From assembly GCA_001414345.1 (NCBI GenBank), contig LLCB01000167.1, forward strand, positions 1 to 64,000: 64,000 nt of DNA. Direction: 5' to 3'. The notes below the pieces were generated by a model. The model was not told the DNA's origin. It searched no databases and saw only the letters and a program-made list of their open reading frames with translations. Of this stretch, positions 22,637 to 33,493 are shown in pieces (the stretch's first letter is position 1; the number at the start of each line of letters is the position of its first letter). The translations under genes and the position numbers were made by a program. The DNA is from Hymenoscyphus infarciens (lineage: Eukaryota > Ascomycota > Leotiomycetes > Helotiales > Helotiaceae).

Positions 22637-24463
22637 TTTTCTCTCTCGTTTCTTTCTCAAGGGCGCTTAGTATCTCTGGAGTGACTGTTTAAGGGTGCGG
22701 GAAGTCGGGGTTTGTTGTTTAGTTTCTGAAGAGGACGAAGGAGTTTAGTACGTAGTTATGTGATTCTCGGAGACATATACGGACACTTTCTTTACGCCAC
22801 CATTATTTGGGATAGGAAATGATTCACAGTGAGTGGAAGAAATGAGCCACTTTCACGTAAATTATAAGTAGTGTTGGTAAAGAGTCTTGGGTTAGGGAAG
22901 CGGGGGTGATTTATGTTTTTACTCGGTTATTCGATGTTTCACCAAAAGCCATATTTGTTTTTTCTTTGGGGCAAAAGCCCAAAATTAATTAAACTCAGCA
23001 GAGCACCCCTTCACGTTCTTCCCTTTTTATTCTTCTCGCAAATTTCCCCTCCGCAGATAGTGGATTTCCAAAACACGTGTCCATGGGCAGCTTGGCGGAG
23101 GAGATGCGATGGGACTCGAGAATAAGTAATAAATTGATCCGCTTCTGTTCCAGTCCCACTTGATTCTTCCAGTATTTAGTTCCTGAAAAGGCCACCTCTT
23201 GTGCATAATGAAAATAATGTATAGCACGTGATAAAGTTTAGGGAAGGTAAGCTGCAGAAGTTGGGGTAACCCCAAGCATCAAATTGGGGGCCAAAACCAT
23301 CGTTGCAGATAAGCCATTACTCAATGGTAAACCAACCAACCAACGGATAAGTTGTTGCTTTCCGGGTATCCTACAAGAATTTTTGGGGGCCAAAAAACAT
23401 GTCACAAGTCAGCTGTCAATTGATACTACATAATTATAGAGTAACCCCTCACTCATGGAGTAAGCTACCAAAAACTTTTGCAAGTAAACTATCAACTGGG
23501 CCAAAATCACGCTGCGGGTAAGCCAGAAAATTGTCGGAAAAACCCACCAATTGTAGAGTAAGCCGCTAGATTTTTGTTTGGCGAGTAAGCTATCAAATGA
23601 TCGAGTCAGCAAATCAGTTTGCGAGTAACCCACCGGCCAATCGAGTATTCCAAACTTCTCGTTTGGGGGCCAAAAAGTGTTGACGAGAAAGCCACGAGTA
23701 ACCCTCCTAGAAGTAATCCACGAGTAATTCACGAGTGAGCTACAAGTAACCTATGAGTGATCTCCGAGTATGCCATGTTTTTTGTAGGTAAGCCGTCACT
23801 TGGCAAGTAAACCACAAAAATCTTTGGAGGCCAAAATGCGGGGGGGGGGGGGGAAGTTTACTAAGTCCATCTACTCACTTTATACTCTTTCAAGCTTCCC
23901 TATTTATTTATTGAAGACTCAGTTTCATGGTTTGCGGGTTACAAGCACTTTTAGTGGTTTGGAGTGGTGAGGGTGGTGCGGGGTAGCGGGGTCGTGTTTT
24001 TTTGGGAGGGGGTTGGGACTTGCATTTCACGTCCTTACCTTCATCTCAAAAGCCAGACTGTCTACACACACAAGTACATGTAACAGTATATTATTCTCAT
24101 ATACAAGAAGAATTCGCAAAAAAAAGGAATCTCAAACTCCGCCATAATGCACTCCCCTCAAATGCCGATGATGTCCAACCACCACCATAGCCACCAGGAA
24201 ACACCTCTAAGTGAACACAACGATAGATGACAAAGGAGAAGAAATTGAAAAAGGAAATGAGTAAGGGAATGACAAGCAAGGAAAGATAGGAAAAGAAGAA
24301 AAAGGAAATCGAGATATGCACCATACACCCAACCCCGTACCCGAACCAGCCACCGATTTTTTTCACCACCCCTCGCATCCATTTTACTCCACCCCAATTA
24401 ACCATCCCCTTACCCCATTCCCCGCGAGTCCTCCCGCCCCATCAAAAACCCCAACTTCCCAGC
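22637..24463. other. Intergenic region with degenerate GTAAGCC-type repeats and a 14-base G run
   Basis: No gene is supported. From about 23270 to 23830 the motif GTAAGCC or GTAAACC recurs at short uneven spacing, and GGGGGCCAAAA-like blocks occur at about 23287, 23386, 23665 and 23826. A run of 14 G lies at 23840-23853. The 24000-24460 part is the 3' flank of the large coiled-coil gene. Confidence 0.5.
23270..23835. repeat. Degenerate short-repeat tract (GTAAGCC and GGGGGCCAAAA motifs)
   Basis: At least a dozen variants of GAGTAAGCC, GTAAACC or GTAACCC are seen, with four copies of the GGNGGCCAAAA block among them. The pattern recalls the ACC-rich tract at 21262-21600 but with a different consensus. 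No open frame explains it. Confidence 0.45.
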
Positions 24464-27400
24464 CTAAGAGGTAGGGAAATTCATAATCCTCGACCCATCC
24501 TTCGAACTACTAGCATTACTCGCCCTCCTAAACCTCCCACTCCCCATCCCCAGCTCCCCCTTCACACTCCCCAAAATCCTACTCCCCCTCAACGAGTTCT
24601 GGGGACTATGTCCAATCCCATGCCCACCCCCATTTCCAAGTCCATGACCATTCTCAAGCTCCCCCCTCTGAGCAGCATCAACCATCTCCCCAAACTTCTT
24701 GCTCGTCCCAATAATGCGTCCCCCAATAACCGTAAGTGCATCTTTGCTGCGTTCACTAGTTCGGATGCTACGCTCGAGCGTTTGATCGAGGGTGCGGATC
24801 TCGGTTTCCATACGGGGAATGTCGTACTCGGAGATGCCACGGATACGCGTCCCGTTGTCATGGAGAGATTCGTCGAGTTGGGAGAGGGCGGATTCGATCT
24901 CGCTGCTTAGTTGGCGATTACCTTCATAAATAACGCCCTTTACATGGGCACCCGTCTCAAGAACTGCCTTATCGACTCGTGAGATGGCTGCGGAGTTGAC
25001 TCGCACGGCTGTACTGGTGGTGGAGATGGCGGATGTGACGGTCTTTAGGTCTGCAGAAAGAGCATTGAAGGAGAATGAGTTGCTGGCTTCAAGTGCTGTT
25101 CTTGTTCCGCCGATTTCGGACATTAGTTCGGGGATGTGGGTTGTGGTGAGGTCGGTGTGGAGGGTGGAGATTTTGGATTCTGTTGATGAGGTGAGGTTCG
25201 AGATATCGGTTGTGAGGGCTGCTAGAGCTGTTGCGTTGGATTTTGCTGCTTTGCTGCTGCGTGTGGCTTCCTTTGAGAACTCTTCATTGACAGCTCGGAT
25301 GGCTTCTGCGAGGAGAGCGGTTTCCTTGGTAAGGGCTGCATCAACGTTTGAAGGTGTTTCTTCGACGGTCTTGTGTATACGGGAAAGCATGGTCGTGTTT
25401 TCCTTGACCGCCGTGTTGGCCTCTAGACTTGATTTATGGACGGCTAATTCGACCCCACGAGTTACATCGATGAGTTTAGACGTCTCGTTGGACAATAGAG
25501 CCAAGATTTGCTCAGTCGTCTTTGAGACTTGCTCCTTCGTATCAGATAGCTCCGTAACGTGAATTTGGGCAGTCTTGGTGAGCTCTTCAATAGAGTGGCC
25601 GACAGCAGCGAGAGTGGTAACAGTTTCAGAAGTGTCCGAAGATATCTTGCTAAGATCAATAGCTCGAATGTCTTCGCTTATCTTGGGCAATTGCACCTTA
25701 ATAAGTCCGCTGAAGCTATCTTTCGTCCTCGAGGTCGTTTGGTCGATGTTGGAAAGCGTAGCTGCATTTTGGTTGATCTTCTCTTCGATTGCCTTACTGT
25801 TACCCCGTTGCAAGTCACCATGCGACTTGACAAGTTTTGTCAAGTCTACGATAGACTCGTTTGTTTTGGTGGTTTCCGAAGCGAGGAGATCGTGTGTAGT
25901 TGTAAAGGACGCAGGAATAGCTGCAAAATTCTCCGCAGTTGTAGTAGTCACTCCACGAATAGATTGGACATCCTCCTTCAGTTGACCCAATACACTTTGC
26001 ATTGGAGCGAGGTCGATCACTTTAAGGTCTGCTCTCAAAACATTTGTCGAAGTTGCAAGCTTGGAACCAAGACCTTGGATATCAATCTTGAGATCTGATG
26101 CTACATCATCTACCGAAGTCGCGATACTTGACCTGTTGTCCGCCAATTCTCTTTCCATAGTCGAGTGTAATTCCTGGACGGCGGCATAGAGGAAGTCTTC
26201 ACTGGTTTTGACCTTCGTATCAACGGCAAGTAATGCATCGTATGCGCGAGCAAGCGTTGCTGCTTGTTGAGTGCCATTTTGTTTGATGGCGGTGATCTCA
26301 GTTAGCGTATGAGATGAGGAAGCGGAATTTTCTTCTCTGCCCTTTCGAACGTCGTCGTGAATATCCGGAATTGAGATTGTATGCTTCTGAACATCAAGAA
26401 TATTATCTTTGACCTCCGTGATGAAGCTCGTCTGATGCTTGACATGTTGAACATCGTCGTAAACATCCGAAATGTGTTTCTGAACATCAAGGATGGTGTC
26501 TTTGACCTCTGCGACAGCGCCCGTGTGATCCTTGACGTGTCGAACATCGTCGTGGATTTCTTGCATTGAGCTTGTGTGCTTGTTGACAGCTCCATTAACA
26601 GACTCGACAAGTTTCAATATCTCTGATTCCTGTCGTGTAGCTCGGGAGTCCTCTACGAGAGTCGTCAGAGTGCCCAAATCAGCCAATATTTTGGAAGATG
26701 AGGAGTCATCATTGATGGATTTGAGAGATTCAAGCGCAAGAGCGAGACTGGCACGATTTCTCTCACTCAAATCAATTGCGGATTTGATCTGAGCGAGGAG
26801 TTCTTCGGTCTTGCAATTCTTTGGTACTTTCTGGATCATATCCTTGACATTAGAGAGCTCGCTCAAGATCTCCTTCTCCCGAGATAATGATCGGAATTCT
26901 GAGACGGCAGTTTTAATTGATCTAGCTTCCTCGAGGATCTTGTTGCTATCGGTCCTGGATGAGTTACTTTCCAAAAGATGTTTGTTGGTGATTGTGTTAT
27001 CAAGAATCGCTTTGATTGCGTGAGAGATTTCTGAAGTTTCAAGTGTGGAACAAACGTCTTGAAGTGAGGCTTTGTTCGCCTCGCCCAAAGATGTAATGAG
27101 ACTAAAACCAGCCTTGAGCTCCGCATCAAGAGAATTGATACGTTCCACTACACTGTCGACAGAAGTGTTAATATCATTTGTCGCATCCAGAATAGCAGTG
27201 TCGGTCACTGCACTCCTAACATCGGAAAGAGTGGTGGAATGAGCGGTAAGTAGATCACGAGAAGCAGAGATTTCGCCCTTCAACTCGAGAACAGCCTCAG
27301 AAGTGCTAAGCCTTTGCAGTCCATTTGCGTGCTTGTCCATGGCTTCAAAAACAGTGCTCAAGATGCCATGCAAGTCCGCCAAATCGTCTTTGCGGGAACC

Positions 27401-29998
27401 ATGAGCACTTGAGATGTCACTCTTCAACTCCGCAATTGATTCGGTGGTGCTGAGCTGTTTCAAACTGTTGGCATGTTTATCCAATCCTTCAAGAATGGTA
27501 CTCAACGTAGCATGCAAATCTCCAATGTCGTCTTTCCGTGACACCGCCTCGGCAAGCTCTCCCAATGTTGATGAGTGGTTTCCAGCAGCAACATGTGACT
27601 TTTCCAGCCCTCGAACAATTTCACCAGATGTGCCATGTATATCTGATAGGGAAGTCGCATGCAATTTGGTCAGATCGAGAATTTCTGAAAGATTTGTTGC
27701 ATGATCAGAATGGGAGATCTTGGAAGCATCCAACTCTGGAAGTATTGAATCTACGGTCCCTTGAATGTTGGTAATAGCAGTATGCGATTTAGCAACAGCT
27801 GCATTGAGAGCTGAGAAATGTCCGTCGAGGATATCGTATCGCTTTTCTTGTGAAGCTTTCGCCTCTGCGAAGGAAGAGATGTGCGCCAGGTGGGAAGTAT
27901 TAGACTTCTCCAAATCCGAGGTTATGGTGTCCGTCTGCTGTCGCAAAGCGGACAAAGTGCCCTCGTGCGTACTTTCTACAGTCTTCTTGGTCACTTCGAT
28001 ATCCTGGCCCAGAACCTTGAAGCGATCAACTTGCGCCTGTTCCCCACTCTTCAGAGCTGTGATGATTTCGGCACTCTTGTCATTTGCTTTGACCTCCGAC
28101 AAAAGAGCATGGTGTGCATCGGATTTTGTGACGATGAGGTCAACCTGTGAGGTTAGAGACTTGAGGTTGCCATTTCCAGACTCTACTCGACTCTTCACAT
28201 CAGCAATGCTCGCGGCATGGTCTTCCTGCTTTGCCAAAATATCCCCAACCTTGCTTCCTAAAGCTGTGACAGCAACATTCCCGGTACCAATTTGCTTGGT
28301 GATAGCAGTTATGCTAGAGCCAAGTGGCTCAAACTTGCTGGTCGTCTCGTGATGCAGAGATACGATGGTGCCAAATGCAGAATCAAAAACATCGGAATGG
28401 GAAGCAAGCGCCTCACTAGTCGAAGTAGCGATATTAGAAATCATTCCAAGGGTGTTTTCCAGGCCATCAATTTTTTCTGTTGTGGCTGCTTGGTTGCTTT
28501 CGAGCGAAGAAACAATAGAATCAATCTTGGGTGAATCTGGTAGCAGGGACAAGTGATTGTGGATCATCTCAAGGCTGTTTTTCTCGGATGAGAATCCGGT
28601 GTCGAGGGTCGTTTGGAGTGCTGAAATATCCGTTTTCAATAACTCCAGCGAGGCGTTTTGAGAAGGTAAATGTTTCGAGTCAATGAGGGTCACTGCAGCC
28701 TCGATTTGTGACACGCTCGACTTCAAATCCTCAAGCTTTTCTGTGTGCAAGAAGAGTGGAGATGTATCCAAAGCCTTGACGTTTTTCCGTACACCTTCTA
28801 GAGCATCATCTAGTGAAACAATTTTCGACTCGATAGACTCCAATTTCTCTGTGGTAAAGTCGAATTCCGAGTCGTCACAAACTTGCTGGTGGACGTCCTC
28901 CATTAACTTTCCCATCTTTCCGACATTTGATGAAAGAGTATCAATTCTTGCATTGTTGCCAGAAGCAATCTTGGCATCCAAAGATGCTAGAGTGGCCTGT
29001 GTTTCAATACTTCTCTTGAGCTCCGACATTGCTCGATCCATTCCATCTAGCCGTCGTGGGATATGGTCGAGAGGCGATGTATCCAACGATGAAACTGTTT
29101 CCTGAACTGCCTTGATATCCCGTTGAATGGTAATGTCCGCCGAGTCCAGCTTCGATATGCCCTTGCTGACAAGCTCAATCTTCTTGAGTAAATTGTCAGA
29201 ACGCTCTCCATTTGAGGCCAACTTGTCATCAAATCCAATATGCATGGTCTCCAGCGAAGAAATCTTGTCCTGGGTGATGACAATAGCTTTTCGTAAATCC
29301 TCGCAAGCACCCACGACTCGTCTCTGCTGACCATCTATCTTTTGGCCCAAATCTCTTTCCACATTCCAGAGTCGATCACCAAATGTGGCGTTGCGGTCCT
29401 GGAGTTCGTTTGAAATTTCCCCAAATCGAATGGCTGACCTCAGATCAGCACTTACCACCTCCTCCTGGAGTGCTTTAACGCGTCCATCAAAGTCCTGGAC
29501 CTGGGTCTCAACAGCAGTCAGTCGACCATCGAACATCACAATAGAGTCTGCTAGAGCTTTTTGTCCAGCCAGAAGCTCAGTCAGTTCCTTTTCGTAATTT
29601 GGCATCTCAAGGTTGGTCAGGTGATCCAGGGCCGGCTGTAACATGAGAGGAATGTCCTCGAGCTGAGTCTGGACATTGGATTCGAAGTTCAAGTTGGCCG
29701 TCTTTAACTGGTTGATTTTCTCGTGCTGCTTGGTCAAGTGCGGTTCTATTTGAGACGCGATGGCGGTCTTGAAGACATCGCTTTGGAACGCGTGAAGAAC
29801 GGCATCTTCCACAATCTTCTCAAAGTCGCGGTTGTACGCGGCCGACGGCGCAGCGGAAGGGGTTGCTGATGGGGCATATGAAGTTGAAGGTCGCAATGCT
29901 GGAGGCTTTGAGGTCGCTGTCGATGTTGAAGAGATACCGGAATAGGATCGATGCCTCTCTCTCCACCGATTGATCACGCCGGGCCCGCGTATAGACAT
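24464..29998 (-). CDS. Very large coiled-coil protein of unknown function (1844 residues)
   Basis: One uninterrupted frame of 1844 codons runs from the ATG at 29998 to the TAG at 24464-24466; I do not recognise a family. Residues 1-60 are basic then Ser-, Pro- and Ala-rich (low complexity). Residues of about 60-1760 are almost entirely heptad-like helical sequence rich in Ser, Thr, Asp, Lys and Leu. The tail is Gly- and His-rich, then Arg- and Ser-rich, ending MNFPTS. There is no signal peptide or membrane segment. Two internal duplications are visible. A 48-residue unit containing DKHAN repeats around residues 800-905, with its Lys codons 144 bases apart (27476-27478 and 27332-27334). A 31-residue unit containing ILDVQKH repeats around 1165-1215 (26474 and 26381). 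An extended scaffold or filament-like protein is inferred. Long plus-strand frames across it are antisense shadows. Confidence 0.9.
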   Translation of the reverse strand: MSIRGPGVINRWRERHRSYSGISSTSTATSKPPALRPSTSYAPSATPSAAPSAAYNRDFEKIVEDAVLHAFQSDVFKTAIASQIEPHLTKQHEKINQLKTANLNFESNVQTQLEDIPLMLQPALDHLTNLEMPNYEKELTELLAGQKALADSIVMFDGRLTAVETQVQDFDGRVKALQEEVVSADLRSAIRFGEISNELQDRNATFGDRLWNVERDLGQKIDGQQRRVVGACEDLRKAIVITQDKISSLETMHIGFDDKLASNGERSDNLLKKIELVSKGISKLDSADITIQRDIKAVQETVSSLDTSPLDHIPRRLDGMDRAMSELKRSIETQATLASLDAKIASGNNARIDTLSSNVGKMGKLMEDVHQQVCDDSEFDFTTEKLESIESKIVSLDDALEGVRKNVKALDTSPLFLHTEKLEDLKSSVSQIEAAVTLIDSKHLPSQNASLELLKTDISALQTTLDTGFSSEKNSLEMIHNHLSLLPDSPKIDSIVSSLESNQAATTEKIDGLENTLGMISNIATSTSEALASHSDVFDSAFGTIVSLHHETTSKFEPLGSSITAITKQIGTGNVAVTALGSKVGDILAKQEDHAASIADVKSRVESGNGNLKSLTSQVDLIVTKSDAHHALLSEVKANDKSAEIITALKSGEQAQVDRFKVLGQDIEVTKKTVESTHEGTLSALRQQTDTITSDLEKSNTSHLAHISSFAEAKASQEKRYDILDGHFSALNAAVAKSHTAITNIQGTVDSILPELDASKISHSDHATNLSEILDLTKLHATSLSDIHGTSGEIVRGLEKSHVAAGNHSSTLGELAEAVSRKDDIGDLHATLSTILEGLDKHANSLKQLSTTESIAELKSDISSAHGSRKDDLADLHGILSTVFEAMDKHANGLQRLSTSEAVLELKGEISASRDLLTAHSTTLSDVRSAVTDTAILDATNDINTSVDSVVERINSLDAELKAGFSLITSLGEANKASLQDVCSTLETSEISHAIKAILDNTITNKHLLESNSSRTDSNKILEEARSIKTAVSEFRSLSREKEILSELSNVKDMIQKVPKNCKTEELLAQIKSAIDLSERNRASLALALESLKSINDDSSSSKILADLGTLTTLVEDSRATRQESEILKLVESVNGAVNKHTSSMQEIHDDVRHVKDHTGAVAEVKDTILDVQKHISDVYDDVQHVKHQTSFITEVKDNILDVQKHTISIPDIHDDVRKGREENSASSSHTLTEITAIKQNGTQQAATLARAYDALLAVDTKVKTSEDFLYAAVQELHSTMERELADNRSSIATSVDDVASDLKIDIQGLGSKLATSTNVLRADLKVIDLAPMQSVLGQLKEDVQSIRGVTTTTAENFAAIPASFTTTHDLLASETTKTNESIVDLTKLVKSHGDLQRGNSKAIEEKINQNAATLSNIDQTTSRTKDSFSGLIKVQLPKISEDIRAIDLSKISSDTSETVTTLAAVGHSIEELTKTAQIHVTELSDTKEQVSKTTEQILALLSNETSKLIDVTRGVELAVHKSSLEANTAVKENTTMLSRIHKTVEETPSNVDAALTKETALLAEAIRAVNEEFSKEATRSSKAAKSNATALAALTTDISNLTSSTESKISTLHTDLTTTHIPELMSEIGGTRTALEASNSFSFNALSADLKTVTSAISTTSTAVRVNSAAISRVDKAVLETGAHVKGVIYEGNRQLSSEIESALSQLDESLHDNGTRIRGISEYDIPRMETEIRTLDQTLERSIRTSERSKDALTVIGGRIIGTSKKFGEMVDAAQRGELENGHGLGNGGGHGIGHSPQNSLRGSRILGSVKGELGMGSGRFRRASNASSSKDGSRIMNFPTS

Positions 29999-31862
29999 GA
30001 TGATGGATCAAAAAAGGCCGAAAGGCGCCCTGTTACCGCGGTTGAGCGCATATATTGAGGGGAGTTGGAGGAGTCTGGGGATGTGCAAACTGGAGATGTG
30101 AATGGCACCGAGAGACGGGTTTGTTGGGGTTAATTAATCGTGAAGATGGTGGTCTCATGTTTTACTGAGGGATTATTTTGATGTTTTTCTGCCCTCGACG
30201 GTCGTTTGTTTTTTTCTTACACCGCAATCAAGCAGGTGGAGCCACAACCCTTCCCAGCAGTGGGCCGATCAAACGTGGCGCAATGAGCACCGTGATAGGG
30301 ATCCGTGATGACGGTAATTCCGACCCGATTATGCCAGCGGATTGCCAATTGACACTTGCCCGCTGCCATGGAATAGCAGCCGCATTATAAAGAGTCCCGG
30401 GGGTTCTTCAGTTTTCTCTTCATGGTTCATGGACTCTTTCGGTTCGCTGGTCCCCATTTTGAAGCCGCGCATAAACACCAAATCTTGCAGGGATGCCGAC
30501 CAACGAATAGTGTTGTGCGAACCGGTACTTGGGTACGATTGGGATGTGGAGGGTTATACTGTTTATTTGGCTACGTATCTTTCCCATGGAGAAGTCAGGA
30601 GTCTAATTCTTTCTTTAGTAATATCGTGTCTTTTTCCGAAGAAAAAGAGGTGAAACTTAGGTTGTGAGGGAAAACAACTTCCAGGTTGGGTCGCTGGCCA
30701 GTCCGCACGTGACTGATTTCCCATCATGGACGCGCTATGGTACGCGCTATTCTATTTCGAGAGAAGTGGAGTGTGGAGATCCAAATTGGAATATATGCCC
30801 TCATATCACTATCGAATGCCAAGTCAACCATAATTTTATAATAATCCAGCGAACGTGTCGACGCATAGCCACAACAAACAACAGCAGCAGGCTGTAAACA
30901 TCGACCCCCTTCCAACATAAACCCCAACTACCAAGCGCCCATGGGATAGCCTCCAGCCAACGATTACTTTCCCGGAACCTCGTATCTGGCGATATATTCA
31001 CAGCTCAATGGAACAATATCCCAAGAATTGTCACGAGTGTTGCAATTCAGAAAACCGATTCCTTACCAGATTTCTAGATGATTCTTCAAACCTGCTGCTC
31101 TGGTCCTCTCTGCTCTGCAATCTACAAGGACTTATATACGGGAAATTGAAGCGTCAACTGATGGAAGCTTCAAGCAATCCTGTTCTAAGGCCATGATTGC
31201 CACTGGCGTCATTTCCAATGCCTCCTGATTATTCTCGTTCGCTTCCTAGGGGTTTTTTTTTGGTTATATTTGGTTATTAGTAGACTTCGAAAGCTTCTAT
31301 TATTTCGTACCTAAGTATTTGATAAATTTTTTATGACGCCCCGCGAGGGCCGCCGGCAGGCATGAAATAATTCATCAACAAGGTCATTGTAACAATGTAA
31401 GCGAAATGTGATAACTAACTACACCATCCAACCGTTGTATTCTTCAGGAAATTCGCATTCTTTATTCTAGTCTGAGAAGAAAGATTCAACCGAAAGGTGG
31501 GGTTGCTAAGCCCCAAAAGCCATGTCGAGAAGTGGCTCGAGAATTTGCAAAACTTAGGATTCGCACACGATATTAACGAACCCAACGCCCGGGACCAGGA
31601 TAAGCCCGAATCTTACACGAATAGTCAAATGTGGGTCTTGAAGTTTTTACTTTGAACTATCACTAAAATGTACACGACGCGAGCATCGGTCTCACAGCCC
31701 GACTTCGCTCCAGGTCTAAAATGCTCCGAACCTCACTTCAAAACAGCAGCTCCGATAGTAATCATTCACACATCTCTCACCTTCCCCTAACCCACATACA
31801 CGTTAATCTTTTAAATAGAAATAAGCCCTTTCCCTGAACCAACTAAGATATATCTACCAAAA

Positions 31863-32111
31863 GCTCGATTAGTTTAGTAGTAAAACGCTTCTACCTTACT
31901 AATAACCGTGGTTATTCCTATAACCTTCCGTCTCTATAGATCCAAACTAGTTGTTATCAGACTTTGTTTAAGTAGAGCACGCTAGAGGCGGTCTTCCTTC
32001 CAGTCTTCCTTCCAGTCTTCCTTTCTAAACTGTCTTCGACCCTGGAATTCTAGTCGTAGAAAGAGTATTATAGATACTAGGTAAGTCATCAGTTCGATTC
32101 TAATGTTGAGT
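31863..32111 (+). other. Split tRNA-like structure, probably a decayed tRNA or tRNA-derived element
   Basis: GCTCGAT at 31863-31869 can pair in full, counting G-U pairs, with GTTGAGT at 32105-32111 as a 7-bp acceptor stem. A perfect 4-bp D stem GTTT/AAAC encloses AGTAGTA at 31872-31886. A T arm has the canonical loop TTCGATT at 32093-32099 with one mismatch in its 5-bp stem. The two halves lie about 200 bases apart, too far for an ordinary tRNA intron, and no clear anticodon stem is seen. The G-U pairs and mismatch fit C-to-T decay. Confidence 0.35.
31991..32025. repeat. 12-base tandem repeat, about 2.9 copies
   Basis: GTCTTCCTTCCA occurs twice in tandem, followed by GTCTTCCTTTC. It lies inside the segment separating the two tRNA-like halves. 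Confidence 0.85.
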
Positions 32112-33276
32112 AGTTATTTTTTAGATATTTTTTAGTTGTAGGAAGCTCAAGTTAGATGAGTTTGCCCCGTGTTAAAGTTTTACATAAGAGGAACTCGTGA
32201 ATTAACTTCTACTGCTGTACACTATCTAGTGAAGCCATCTGGATAATCGAGTACGCCAAGTTTCGACAAACAAGACATGCCTATCATACCTTACTTTTTC
32301 CAAGTCGGATATCTGCACAAAGACCATATGCTTAAATCCTTCTGCACAAAGGAGGTAACCAAACCAGTTCACGTACTGCGATTGCAATTGAACGCAGCTA
32401 ACTGCTATGGAAACCACTCAAGCTAGCTATCCATCCCTTTGAATCCCAATTCACTACGAAACCATCCAAGAAGACAAGCCCGACCCGAAAGAAGAACTAC
32501 TTAGAACCTCACAGGGACCTTCTTATCTGTATTCCTTCCCATTGAGGTGTATGATGGACGGGTCTCGTGGCGATGTGGTAGGTTTTGTCGACGACGAAGA
32601 GGAAGGTTTGAAGAGGAAGGGAAGGCAGAGAGTGAAAAACTCGATGGGGTTTCAAGCTGTATAACGTCAGTGTTTGCTAGATAGATATAGTTTTAAGCCC
32701 CTCTTAAATTGGGTAGGATTGAATGTTCTCTGTAAGGAAGGTTTTGCAAGCTAGTGTCTCCTCGAAAGAGTGTTCACCCTCTAATTCTCGAATTAAATTT
32801 TTTAAATCTCGTAAGTCGGAAGTAAGGTACTATTGTATCTGTCCTGTTTATCATATGTCTCCGGAAGAGCTCTAGGTTAACGATTGAATACCTATAGTAT
32901 TACTTTACAACCTAAGACAGCTCTAAAACCCCTCTCCACTCGATTTCATAAACGAGATCATTCAGCAGGAAAGATACCACCTTTCCACCTCTGCGTTATT
33001 CTATTGGTAGAACATCAAATCCTTAGGACCGCAAAAGCAGCTACCACGCCCAAGATTTCGTATCTACTTAGCCAGCATCTAAGAGGATACCCATACCCAT
33101 TCCCACATCCACGACACCAGATATTCAAGACTTCGGAAGCCACTTTATAATAATAACCTCCCTTTCTCACGAAGACCAACTACAAACTCGACTTTTAAGC
33201 AGCCATACTCCTCGCCAATCCACCACTACGTATCCTACCACCTCAATTTCCCCGCTTCTAAACTCTCATCCCCAAA

Positions 33277-33493
33277 ATGTCCGAAGACCAAGTAACCACT
33301 CTCACAATCGGTATCCTCCAAACCATCATCGCTCTCCTGGGTAAGTACCAAGGTTCCCCTAACCAAAAGAATAACTCACCAACAGACAATTTCAGCCCTC
33401 TACCAAAGAAAAGGAATCCCCCAACAAATAATTCATCACAGTAAATCTCACATTCGCCCTTCCCATCCACCCTCCTCGCAGTCCAAACTCTAG
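33277..33493 (+). CDS. Possible 53-residue membrane-type microprotein with one intron
   Basis: An ATG at 33277 (context CAAAATGTC) opens MSEDQVTTLTIGILQTIIAL. Exon 1 (33277-33340) ends at a GTAAGT donor. A 55-base intron containing CTAAC ends TTTCAG at 33395. Exon 2 (33396-33493) stays open to TAG at 33491-33493. The hydrophobic stretch of about 17 residues at the N-terminus, followed by YQRKG and a basic Ser/Pro/His tail, resembles a single-pass membrane protein. Strong splice sites favour a real transcript. The tail composition and small size argue for caution, and read-through of the intron is also open for a while. Confidence 0.35.

Larger units (their letters stand above)
29999..33276. 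other. Long intergenic region upstream of the coiled-coil gene
   Basis: This holds only short ORFs without domains. Two items are listed separately: a split tRNA-like structure (31863-32111) and a 12-base tandem repeat within it (31991-32025). No other gene or repeat is supported. Confidence 0.5.

Noticed and set aside
24984..28352. Several plus-strand frames of 130-195 codons across the coiled-coil gene
   Set aside because: They lie antisense to a convincing 1844-codon frame, start and stop at random within it, and show no domain; they reflect its codon use.
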